Source of the DNA: Albifimbria verrucaria
Lineage: Eukaryota > Ascomycota > Sordariomycetes > Hypocreales > Stachybotryaceae
Reading direction: 5' to 3'
NCBI GenBank assembly: GCA_020081605.1
Contig: JAHREC010000007.1
Coordinates: forward strand, 806,001 to 870,000
DNA: 64,000 nucleotides
Made by a program: the position numbers and the translations under genes. Numbering within the stretch: position 1 is the stretch's first letter; every line of letters starts with the position of its first letter. The notes beneath the pieces are model-generated. The model worked only from the letters and a program-made list of their open reading frames with translations. It did no database searches and was not told the DNA's origin. Positions 34,001 through 44,639 of the stretch are shown here, piece after piece.

Positions 34001-36640
34001 GTTAGCTAAATTCAGCACGATAAATGACCCTTCGAATTTGGCTTCAGCTTACTTGTGACGTTTGTAAACGAAGTGCATAATTCGCAGGTGTGAAGGATCT
34101 GACGCATCTGTGCCGAACTTTATCGCAAACGCTTTCAATAGGCCTGGAAGACAAGCCTTCAAGGTCTCATAGCCCATCGCATCGACGGCGTGACAAAGGC
34201 TTCCATATATGTTGTCGCAAACCCAGTCTATAGAATCTTGAGCGAGGCGAGAATTTATGGTGGTTGCCATTGACAAGACAGTCCTAGTGTCTTCTTTGTC
34301 TATTTCATAAGGTGGAGCTTTTGAGTCCAAATTCTGTCCTGAAAGTTCGTGATTTTGACCATTGTCGCCCTGATCATATCGTGTATTTAGCACTGAGGCG
34401 TATCCAGAATCGGTAAAAGTCTCATCTTCTTTACAGATGGGAGGTTCTGGTTTCTGTTCGACATCGCACGCTTTTCGCCTATTCATGAAGGATTCAGTAG
34501 ACTCTAATACCTCAAATTGCTCGCCAAAGTCTTCTAAATCCCTTCAAGTATATGATTTAGTTCCTGAAAAGATTTGTAATTTGGGTCGAAGGTATTGCAT
34601 GGATAGAAACTACCAGACGCCAATTTGCGCTGAAAAATATTGGGTGGGTGTCTCAAGTGGATTAAGACGGATGATCCAAAAACAGTAACCTTTCTAAAGG
34701 TATAATACTCTATGTTCGTGAAAGGGTATTCGAGTTTGTATGCACAGTTGTTCGCTTTGATGTAGTATAGTATGGCGCTTCTTCTTGTGCAATACCCAAC
34801 TGTGAATTGCATTTCAGGAGTGCCTACTTCTCGCGTTCGGTTTCCGATAAATAAATTCCGGACAGTAAGCTGTGCTGGCACTAGTTTTTCACGACATATT
34901 GTGAGATCGCAACGTCACGACAATATTGAATACGAAAATTAGACCCTTACTTACAGTCTAAAGGCTCCTTTAGAGAACCGTCTGTGTTGACATACGGACC
35001 GTCGAATAATTGTGAAACCGCTTTAATATCAAATGGAGCAGCAACTGAAGTTTCATTGAGCAAATGGTTCAGTTGGAGTGATTCTAAATCTGGAAGCCGA
35101 TTCGATTGCAGTGAGTTTATACCCGGAAGCCGTGCCCTGAAAATTTCGTCCTCCAGCCCTCCATCTAGCTGTCGCGTACTATAAGCTCTACCAGTATCAC
35201 GCTGTTTTTCGCTTGGTGAGAGTACTCTTTCCTTAGTTAAATTACTTGGAGATAGAGTTAAAACCTTGGTGGGCTCGGATTCGACAATTCCAGGAGTAGT
35301 GGCGTGTGCTTGGGTGTGAGCCTCTTCGTAGTGTTGTAGAAGATCATGCAGGTTGGCCAAAGTCTTGCCACAACAAGCGAAATCTTTCATAAAGCTTGTT
35401 TCTGCATCTGTAGATATGTAATCCATTTTCTTTGGTAGAATATCCACCCAGTTTTCAAGAGCCCCTTCGGCGTCGAATGGCAGCTTGTCATATCTAAGCG
35501 AATCATAGATATTGGCTCCTGGTTGCGAGCTCAATATGTTGCTGCTACTTCCAGCGAGCTCTGATATCGCAATTAACCCATTGTCTGTTTCTATTGATTC
35601 TCGAATTGTTTGAGGTGGCGAGTTGGGTGATTGTTCTACACCACTAGATGGCGCTATCACAGTTACGCCTTCACTAATTGGGGCGGTTTCCAAGGGATCA
35701 GATATGTCGGATTTTTTATACGTAGGCGTCCCATCTCTTGGTCCGAAAGGGATGCCTTCATCGCTGTGGACATCTGAATTCTTGCTTTTGTTTGCAGATT
35801 GCTTCAGATAAATTGCGCCAGTGGAGTTATCGCTGTTGCCTAGAACATAAGTGGTCGAAGAAGGCTTCTTTTCAGATTCATCATCTGATGGTATGTACAA
35901 GGGATAACTGCCTTGGTGGTCTGGCAATTGTCTCGGGACATCCATATGCAATCCTCTTCTTCTACGGCCACGACTGGGCCCATCAGGTCGCTGCGAAAGG
36001 ACTTCTCTCAGTAGAGGATTGTCCTTCTCTATGTCAATATGGTGTACCCGTACGTGTCTGTTTATCTGTTAGTCTTATTTTGCGTTTCCAGCTTCTGAAC
36101 AAGACCAAGAAACTTGACAGATCAGTAACAGAGAACTAATACCTCTGGAGATTATCTGGTCGAGGATATTTGTGCTGTCGGTCAGGGCAAAACGGACATA
36201 TGTATCCAGGTGCTTCATGGACTAAACCGTGTCGAATCATCTCGTTTTTGCGTTTAAAACCTTTGCCACCTTCTGCTCGCGCGCAGCCCGGCACTGGGCA
36301 GTAATGTGGCCTGGCAGAACTGTGTACATTTGCATGGGAGTTCAGTAGATACTGCGTTTGGAAAGGGGGCGTTGCACCCCGGATATGTGCACCCATAGAC
36401 ACCCACAGAAGCCGTGGGGATGTTCGATGATATAGGTCTAGGAGTGAGATAGGTCTCTGGGATTTGCCGATGCTGTAGTGCTTCCGTCTTCAGCGTTATT
36501 AGACGCGGCAGTTCTAGAGATGGTGATTCGCGAGCCCCAATTGGGGAAGACCTAGGAGACACCGCTTGAGAGCCCATCATACACGAAGCCAGGGATGAAA
36601 TTGTTTCTGTGTCAATGTTGGTGCCAAGCAATCGACCAAT
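31093..36640 (-). CDS. Giant composite C2H2 zinc-finger protein (several fungal modules fused)
   Basis: About 1750 aa after joining. Modules in order: (1) three C2H2 fingers, CTYPGCNAPF...NSHANVH, YCPVPGC...RKNEMIRHGLVH, CPFCPDRQHKYPRPDNLQRHVRVHH, then VLSQRPDGPSRGRRRR; (2) a fungal regulator-associated domain with YKLEYPFTNIEYY, LRHPPNIFQRK and FEVLESTESFMNRRK; (3) TDSGYAS, acidic linker, AYQWLLSALSKQ, TFKVTFTLTWESIK, CGEQLAWLAAALQ, FPIARRPEGFRGFEIP; (4) a C-terminal finger region CPFWKYN...CPRCKLTFKTKN. Introns join in phase at AG|A CAC (third finger), GAC T|TG CCA (GTAAGT donor at 34947), AA|T CAA, and ATA G|AA ACC. Frame breaks lie near 36363 (+1), 34541 (-1), 33890 (+1) and 33635 (-1). 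One uninterrupted exon (34049-34486) holds the end of module 2 and the start of module 3, so the fusion does not rest on splicing alone. The first exon is uncertain. Confidence 0.68.
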
Positions 36641-39377
36641 TCGATGTCCGTGATTGCGATCAGTCTGTTGGGTTGCAGGGCGAAGCTAACCAACAACATC
36701 TTCTGGTGAAGCCCAACGAGCTGTTCGGTAAGAAGTTGCGCCTATCATGGCAGGCTGTCGAGAATTCGGATGAAATGCCTGTGCTGCGCCTCTACAAACA
36801 ATGCCTCGATCAGTTGTGCATCTAGACAAATGCGTGGGTTCAGAATAGGAGGAATTCTGTGAATATTGAGGATATAGGAAGCATGAAAATGGCCAATAGC
36901 GTCACTTCTCTCGCTGAATATTGTAGGCATTCGTATCCTGTCTCCAGGCAAAAACTTTCCTAGGCTTACTGAGAGAAAGAATGAATCGAGGCAGTGCTCA
37001 CAATTCTCTGTAGCGAGGCATTGATAAATCGGCTCATATGATTGGCTCACTCCCTCAGCTGACTGACAACCATCACAACCGTGTTATTCATGTGTGATTG
37101 GCTCGTGCTGATCCAATGAAATCTGACATGACCCTGTATAGTTGAAAAGAATATCACAAAAGTGTCATACAACCATCTTGTCATTGATCGTGCTAAACAG
37201 GGCCATAGCCAGAAACTGGTGTTATTCTTCCATGTGTTAAACTATTCTTGAAAATGATGAAACACAGCACGATGGTGTTGAAAGGCATCCAGATCTTAGA
37301 TTGGAGTGGAAAGTCTCGTAGAATTATAAGTATTCATTAGAACAATGTAAAAGCTCTATCATAGCAAGGCTTACAAGTCCACACATTCACACACCAACCA
37401 GAGAGAAAGGAAGAACTGTTACTCCAATGACTTCTCCTAGATCACAACTGTCTGCGGCTACAACTGAGGACCGTGTGTGAGTGAACCTACTAATTACAAA
37501 GTGGATATAAAGTGTTAACAGCACCAACAAGCAAGAAAGACAATTCCACTTCAGTAATGCTGGAAACATATCTTCAAAGTCCACCCACGATTACGGACAA
37601 GATTGCATTGCGTAATCTTTTAGAGTTGGGCACAGATGGTCGAGTCGGGTCACACATCACGGCACTCGTTTCATCTGATGATTCGAAAGTCTACTTAGAC
37701 GAGCCAAAGAAGCAGTGATATACCGAAAGAATTTCAGATGAGAAAGTATACCAAGAGGTTAGAGCATGGAGTCCTAACCCTGGATACGGGATTTTCCAAT
37801 GCAGGTTGTTTCATACTCACATGTCAATCTGCATTGGTATGCCTTTCAATCATGTGTCAAGTCATATCATAAGACTTCGTCACAGGCTTGGGTTAAATAA
37901 TGCTTAGTTCGGGAATAAGTGCGACGGAAAGGACCGATGAGGTTGAAAAGTAGAACAATTTCAGGTCTAAACTATTGCGGCCATACCAGTTCTAGAGAAG
38001 TGTCCGAGCTACCTCAAACCCGAGCATCTGATTGAAGACCAAGGACCATAACTATTAGCACCCTGCCGCTAGCACAGTTTGTCCGCGACATCCTCATATG
38101 CTACAATGTAGTGACCAACGAGCTGTTAAGCCAAATCAGCCTACTTTTGTGCTCTTGCTTACCCATTACTTCCAGGCCGCTCCAGTGGCTAGTTTAATTG
38201 TGAAAAAATATGCAAGTTCAGAAATTGCAGCAAGCTCAATGGTCACGAAGTTGAGAGCGAGGACTCCAAGGCTCAAATGTAATTTCCACTTTGAAATGGT
38301 CACAGACAAGGACAAATCTGCATTTGGACAGACACCGAGAAGGTGGGAAGACGGATAGTCGTTTGTGACAGATGCAATTGAAGGTTGACCAAGAATGAAT
38401 ATTCATTGTTCCGTCGTCCTTCGACTTTCGCGACATCTAGCCACGAAGATAAAGTATGGGTATGAACATAAACGGAAATCGGCATGGCTCGCAGCAACGC
38501 TAGACCTTTTATACTCGTGATCCTTTCGGCCAGGCTGACTCCGAAAATGTCGACACGTGATTATGGCGTTTCATTTTCAAAGCACTTGATAGAGTGACGG
38601 CGGGGTTCAGTTGTGAGTAAGCGCCTGGTGCCTCTCAGGTGGCCGGGCGAGGACTTCGGTAAGTTAACATAGCCTTTTCTCATTCGTGCTATTTCTTACT
38701 ATGGAGGAGTCTTTAACAATTACATGCGTGTGGAGCACGGAGTTTCGTCTGAAGCGAAATCTGGCGACTATCTCATGGGGTCCTCAATGACCCCTGGTCA
38801 GGCACCATGATTGGTAAGTGTCTTGTTTCAAACTTGTCACCAATAGTTAGGTCGTCCCCTGATATAAGTCATATAAGACTCTATACGTAACTCGTTATGG
38901 GGATCTTTTGGTGTCTCTCCACATCAGTGACCCCTTGTTATTAACATGGCCGATGTTGAAATAATTGGTGGACATTTCATCATATTCAGACAACACAGGG
39001 TCCCCTCCCGGACGTAGGCCAGCGCACCACGATACAACGTGACGATAATTCTATGAGCAATGAGAATAGTATTCTCGGTTTTTTTCTTTGCCCGAGCGAG
39101 TCTTTGGGTCTAAACGAAGGCTCGATAACCAATCGGAAAATCTTTTCATCTTAGTTGCGGTCCTTGTAACCCAACAGCATGTAATATCTACTTTACCATA
39201 CTAAAACGATCCTAAACTCGGCACTTATGCCATAGGTGCGGATTTCAGACTCGAACGAATGTTGCTCATATCGAACGCATATTCTAGTATAAATATTGTA
39301 TCCTAGTCTTCATCCATAGTTTCTAGATGCAGTTGCTGCAATTCACTGACTACAGTTTGCCTTTAAACATCATCAAT
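36641..39377. other. Intergenic region, about 2.7 kb
   Basis: No gene supported. The left end contains a minus-strand open frame (36745-37050) that could be 5' exon or leader of the composite zinc-finger gene but has no matching splice signal I trust. A plus-strand frame of 68 codons (37512-37718) has no known features. The right end is the promoter of the deuterolysin gene. Confidence 0.4.
39289..39296 (+). promoter_or_regulatory. TATA box of deuterolysin gene
   Basis: TATAAATA about 85 bp upstream of the ATG at 39378. Confidence 0.5.
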
Positions 39378-40494
39378 ATGAAGATTGCCGCTATACTTTC
39401 TTGCTTGTTGGCCTTGGCCGAATCAGCTGCCGTCAGTCTAGATAAGCCAAACTCGCCACTTAATGTCAAACTTGAGCAAGTTGGCAATAGCGAGGTGAAG
39501 GCCAGCATAACCAACACAGGCACTGTGCCTCTAAGAGTGTTAAGAGCTGGCTCCATCCTGGACTCTGCACCCATTGAAAAGGCAAAGGTCCTGCAAGGCA
39601 GTAAGTAGAGGCTCTTTGTGAGCAATGTAGCGTTTTATGGCTGACATGTTGCATAGTCAACAGGTTGGCATTTACTGGTATACGTCTCTATATCCATACA
39701 GAAGATCTGCAGGATGAGGCTTTCCAGACCATTGGTGCTGGAGAAACCGTAGCAATTCAATGGGATGCCGCACACTTGCATGATCTCAGCTCAGGGGTGA
39801 CTTTGAAATCACCACAGCTGGCAGCCTCCGATACGCCGCCGAAGGTAGCAACAAGATCGCCGGACAAGTCGTCTACGACTCCAATGTACTTCAAGTCAAC
39901 GTTGATGGCATGGAGGCTGCTAGAGTCCGTAACGCCTACCATGCTGCCCAGAAGGCAAAGCGAGTCACAATCCAGAGTGACTGTAGCAGTTCACAGAAAG
40001 GCACGATCAATGATGCCTTAGCTGTAGCTAAGACGTATGCTACAAAGGCACAGTCGGCAGCCAACGCAGGAACCAAGCTACAGGAGTACTTCAAATCGAC
40101 CTCTAGTAGCACCAAGACGACAGTGGTCAATGTCTTCAGTAAGATTGCCAACAATGTTGTGAACAGTGGTACAAGCGGTGCTGTGAAGCTGTACTGCAGG
40201 GACGTTGGGAACTGGTGCACCGATGGTGTGGTGGCCTATACTCAACCCGGTGCTGATGAATACATCGTCGTATGCCCCTACTGGTTCCAGTTTCCGGCCA
40301 CGGGCAACCAGTGCCATATTGCCGACCGCCCGTACGTCTTAGTACATGAGGCAACGCATTTGGTAGCCGTCAAAGGCACTGATGATGTCTGCTACGGCTA
40401 CCAAGGCTGCGTGACTAATATTAACAATGCACAATCGCTTAACAATGCTGATAGCTACGCACTTTATGCTAATGCAATCGCGGTCAACTGTTAA
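39378..40494 (+). CDS. Deuterolysin, secreted M35 zinc metalloprotease
   Basis: Secreted neutral endopeptidase (peptidase family M35, aspzincin). Two exons, 39378-39600 and 39657-40494, join in phase (A|TC AAC) through a 56-nt intron. After one correction the protein has 353 aa, the usual length for a prepro-deuterolysin. Signal peptide MKIAAILSCLLALAESAAV, propeptide, then the mature enzyme with HEATH (residues about 305-309; His ligands and catalytic Glu) and GTDDVCYGYQGC, the family GTxD motif supplying the Asp zinc ligand. Cysteines in DCSSSQ, YCRDVGNWC, VCPYW, NQC, VCYGYQGC and the final NC fit the disulfide-rich fold. The single frame break is at the GGGG run 39794-39797 (one G missing). 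The gene is probably induced during growth on protein or on a host. Confidence 0.92.
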
Positions 40495-41777
40495 GTGCCC
40501 ATGATAGCAGCAGAAACCGGGGTTTGAACTTTCTTTGTACATACTTTAATGAGTTAGCCACTACTCGGTTACTTGTTGGATATTGATCTTATTGAACTTC
40601 GGTATATGATACGATTCATCGGCATTTATCTAATTAAGAGACCTCACAGTTTACACTATTTCATATTATAACCCATATCTAAACAGAAAGGGACAACCAC
40701 TCAACTTGTGAAACTGTTCCTCCATGTGGTTTAAGATAGAGAAATGTCCTATCCGGCACATCATTTACTCCATACTCCCATACAGCCACTCAGAGGCCTC
40801 TCCTTCTCTAGTCTTTCGATCTCCGTTTGGGTTTCAGAAACTATCTAAGGTCAACGAAGAAAATCTGTGCCGTGAACCTACCTGTCGCACCCGTTTCCAA
40901 AGGTTCTACATAGCTACGAGTTGAACGGGACCAATGACTCGCAGGTAGTTTTACGACCCCAGACCTCATATTCTACCATAGATTCTACCCCAGGTGCCAA
41001 AGTCCCTTTCGCATCTCTGGTATGGCTTAATAGGCGATAGATTAATTGGAAGAAAATTAGTTTCTACTTGCTGTGCCCCGCTGCGCTGTGTTATAGCTGT
41101 GATAGCTATTCGATTTTGAGATTTAAAGCCGCCTGAAAGGAATTCCGAACGAGAGACTAACTCAAGTAGTTGATGGATTGGTGGATACTCAAATGCACCG
41201 TTGTATTTCGCCTAGTTTTCCGACATCATGCATACCCTGTCTATGCGCGTATTAGTCCCAATAGCAATTTCAACAATTTTCCGGACCACGTGGACTGATC
41301 CAAAGCCAATCTTGACCTGTTCCTTTCATGGATCCTACTACGTAAATGGTCATGAGCAGATATCATATCATCTTGTAAGCTCAGGGTCATTCGCTTGATA
41401 TCCTCAGATAGAGTGTGTCCGACACTGTTGGTCAAGACATGGCTAATAGCAACACGTGTTACAGGAAACTGGTTCTGGGTCGAAGTTCTTGGTTTAATTT
41501 ACTAACCCAGCTGCAATAGTGGACCTACCGACTTAGTTTTAAACCTGTCCCAGATATGCAATACAGTTTAGAATCTCTCCAACTTTCCTGCATCCCACAA
41601 TTTAGTTCTCCCCTGGCCCTAACTTTTCTCGACATGTTGAATGTTCAGGTAAAAGCCGGGAAGCGGAAAACTCCCACTCAATCCCATTAAAATCAAGAAT
41701 AGAACAAGTAGCAAGCTATCTTCGAGCAACTCGGCTCGGTTAGCCTGTCGACAAAGATCAAGGTTCAAGCCAAAGGA
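40495..41777. other. Intergenic region
   Basis: No gene seen between the 3' ends of the deuterolysin (+) and the secreted protein copy A (-). The right end, from about 41620, belongs to the tandem duplication. Confidence 0.45.
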
Positions 41778-42556
41778 TTATGCGACCCAGGCTTCCGCTG
41801 TCTTGTTCTCGCTGCCCTTTCCATCAGATAATGCCTTTAACTGCGCTTTATCATTTGTCCATGTATCCTTGATTTGCTTGGCAGTGAATTGGGTCAGACA
41901 GCGGAACTTGCGAACACCCTGCCTGCTTCCCGCAACGCCAGCGCAGAAGTAGTCGTCGCTAGGAAATACAATGCAGCGGCCGTATACATTCCCATCCACG
42001 CCGTACATTTTGTAGTCACGATCCTTGTAAATAGCTTTGTTCACTTCAAGTTAGCAAATCTGATGTTTCTGGCAGTATGTATACCTCGCAACCTGTAGAA
42101 TCATTCGAGTGCTCTTCTTCCTCTTCCTCCTGTTCCTTTTGATGCGGCTCAACCAAAGAACTATCTCGGTGACGAAATATCACAAGGCGTCGGAGGGTAA
42201 AGGAATGAAAGGAGCCAAAGAAGGAAATCATAAAAACTCACTCCAGTGCCAGAGGGATTATTTCCAAAGTGCATCTCAAGGGTTTTAATATCGCCAGGGT
42301 CCTTGTTATTGCAGCCACCCTCACACCTGACTCCATACTTCCTGCCAGAAACATCGTCCCTGTTAAAGTATAGTGGACTGCTATACGCATCATTGCAGCT
42401 AGGTTCAGCCTCGAAGATCTGCCATATCTCGAATGTAGTGTCCCAGGCAAAGTCACTTCCAGAGTAAATGTCGAAATTGGCTGTCACAGCGGCTGGTAAC
42501 AGAGTCAATAGAGCCACCAGTGACAGGGAAGCTGAGGCAATAACAGGGACTCTCAT
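41778..42556 (-). CDS. Small secreted 6-cysteine protein, tandem copy A
   Basis: Secreted protein of about 190 aa, two exons (42556-42242 and 42034-41778) with a phase-1 intron (GTGAGT...ACAAAG). Signal peptide MRVPVIASASLSLVALLTLL ... AVTA, mature start NFDIYSGSDFAWD. Six cysteines (SC-ND, RC-EGGC-NN, RC-IV, FC-AG, RC-LT). Conserved core: FEAEPSC, SPLYFN, DDVSG, KDRDYKMYG, GSRQGVRKFRCLT. One base is missing near the end of exon 1 (CCC run about 42248-42252); comparison with copy B shows the intended WHW|T junction. No enzyme motif recognised. Likely an extracellular protein of the effector-candidate type. Confidence 0.78.
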
Positions 42557-43664
42557 TGTCTTGTTGTTTGATGCCTTGGGACAGTTGCATATGGGTTGGA
42601 TGTAAATGAGGAATTGAACGTGTCTGGACCTGATTGCCTCTGACTTTCTGTATCATTGATGCGGCATGTGGCCCTTCTTATAGATGCTCCAGGATTTGGG
42701 AGCATCAGGGTTCTCGGGCCTGTACATCAATCAAAACTGGGTATGGGAGGGAACGTGAGCGCGATATAGACGCACTCAGTCTTAGACCACTGTCCATGTG
42801 AGAATTGCAGACAGCGGTTCGCTAAATCTAGGACATTGGATGCAATGGACCAGCATCTGGACCTTTGGTTGGCTGTGCCTAGCGCAGTGGACGGATTATC
42901 ATCCCGATACCCTGTTGCTTCCATACACACAGTGATACAAAGGAACACCAGATCGTGGAGCTTTGTGAAGTAGGGATATCCGAGCACGGCCACGTTAGGT
43001 CAAGTAAGCATGCAATTGTATGGAAATACTAATCAAGATATTCAACTGGCACAAGGGGAGTTTATGAGACTGTTTACCATGATTCTGTGTGTTCTATAGA
43101 CATAGAGACGAAGAGTCGGAGAAGGCCACCTTGAGAGTAAGTAAACGCTGCCTGTGAAAGGGGGTAAGAGGCACAAAATTCTTCTGGAGGGCTTTATGCA
43201 GGTCTCCAAGACCACATCTCCCCAGGCTAACGATTCTAGGATGTAAGACTGTAGATGAGTCGGCCGAAGAGCTGTGGTGGGTAGAGCAAGGATTTGGACA
43301 TATTTACAGCCGTAATGTTGAGTGAAGGTTCGGTACCAATGTATTCGAGTCAATCCATTACCTCCGTGAGCTGAAATATCGCAACCTTTGTACATGAGAC
43401 ATCGAAAATTCAAGTTAAAATAATCCAATGCCTACTATCACGCAACTAATATCATAGGACGTAAACTTCCAAGTGATGGATAATGGCTGTTGAAAGTAGA
43501 CGTGAACCATCCGCGCATCGATTTTTCTGCGTGATCTCAATATGGAAAAGTATGTATTGCTTAATTCATACATCTATAGCCGTTTCCGTGGAAAGCTATC
43601 TATTCACATGGCATTGTTAGTTATTGTCAGCAAGGAGGCCTGCATGGTGCGTTCCAGACCGACC

Positions 43665-44122
43665 CTACCCCAAATTCCAGTCCAGCCATGCCCGACATAG
43701 CAGGTCGATCACAGGTTGCAGACCGAGGATTGTTTTAACCGTGTTGTCTTGGTTGGTCATCCTGCGTCTCACCGCATCATGGAGGAAATGGCCGAAATGG
43801 AGTTGGCTGGCACGATGCTGGTACGGTGTAATATCGTAGCGCTGACATGGGACTACATGCCACTTTAAGAACGCCACCGTGAGCGAAGTTAACCAGGTTT
43901 ACGTTCCAAAGTACTATCGTGAAGGGTTGTTGGTAAGCATCCAAGTTCAGCACTGAAATTGCGAGTTGCCATTGGCTTATCTTCTTCACCCCTACCTTTA
44001 CAAAGCACTGTTGGTTCTTGCGTTTGGAACGAATTCGTGTCATGTGGTAAACTTTGCGGCTGTGCCACAGAGCTAAACAACAAGTGTGTACCCCAGAGGA
44101 AGCAAATGGTCCTTAAATTCAC
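43665..44122 (-). CDS. Possible second small gene inside the duplicated block
   Basis: Open frame starting MNLRTICFLWGTHLLFSSV at 44122 has a hydrophobic N-terminus, and a GTAAAC...GGTTAAC...CTTAAAG intron could join it to a second open stretch (WHVVPCQRYDITPYQHRA..., stop at 43665). The matching region of copy B (about 46400-46860) aligns at the DNA level and keeps a related peptide (NFRTIYFHWGTYLS) but is interrupted by stops. It is either a weakly kept secreted protein or conserved non-coding flank. Confidence 0.25.
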
Positions 44123-44639
44123 AGGCTGTTAGTGTTTTCTATGGTTGGGCTTATGATCGATCGTAGGGTTACACAGGTTAAATTATTGTGCCTTAAACTG
44201 ATCGTTTGATGGGGTTAGTGTCAACGTCACGGATTAATCCCAACTTGGCTATATTGTTCAACCACCCGCCTAGAGTAGAGGCTGCAGCCAACTTATACCC
44301 AGCAAGTGGAGCAGCCTCAAGAGCAAAAGCCTACAATGGGTACTTGTTCCTCTTCCAGCTAAGGACGCTCAAGTCAATCTGATCAAGTGGTACGCTCTAT
44401 GAGACTAACTTATACTGGATCAACAGTCTGGGGCTTTAAATTGGGACCTTCACTCTTGGTCAGATATTTCCTTTGGAACAAGTTTCTTTTCATCATTTAG
44501 GATAAATATCATGTTGTAATTCATTGGCTCAATCACATGAGCAGAATCCGGTCGAGCTACTTTGGAACTCAACTCATAATATGTAACTTAACCTAGATTT
44601 CCTTCAAGTCCCTCCAACATCGTAAACCAACCTTTCCCA

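Larger units (their letters stand above)
41620..44135. repeat. Tandem segmental duplication, copy A
   Basis: Block that resembles 44640-46865 in the same orientation and order: a shared 3' landmark TTCTCGACATGTTGAATG, the secreted-protein gene, its upstream region with the AGCATC segment, and a farther 5' segment (about 43630-44130) recognisable by phrases such as ACCGCAT/CATGGAGGAAATGG and GTTGGTTCTT. Divergence between copies is considerable and there are length differences in the flank, so the duplication is not recent. The period is about 2.7-3.0 kb. Confidence 0.75.

Noticed and set aside
34534..34881. Separate gene related to RNA-dependent RNA polymerase (LRHPPNIF motif)
   Set aside because: The frame joins in phase through a GTAAGT intron to the upstream C2H2 exon, and YKLEYPF...RPPNIF...ESFMNRR fits a fungal regulator-associated domain better than the polymerase.
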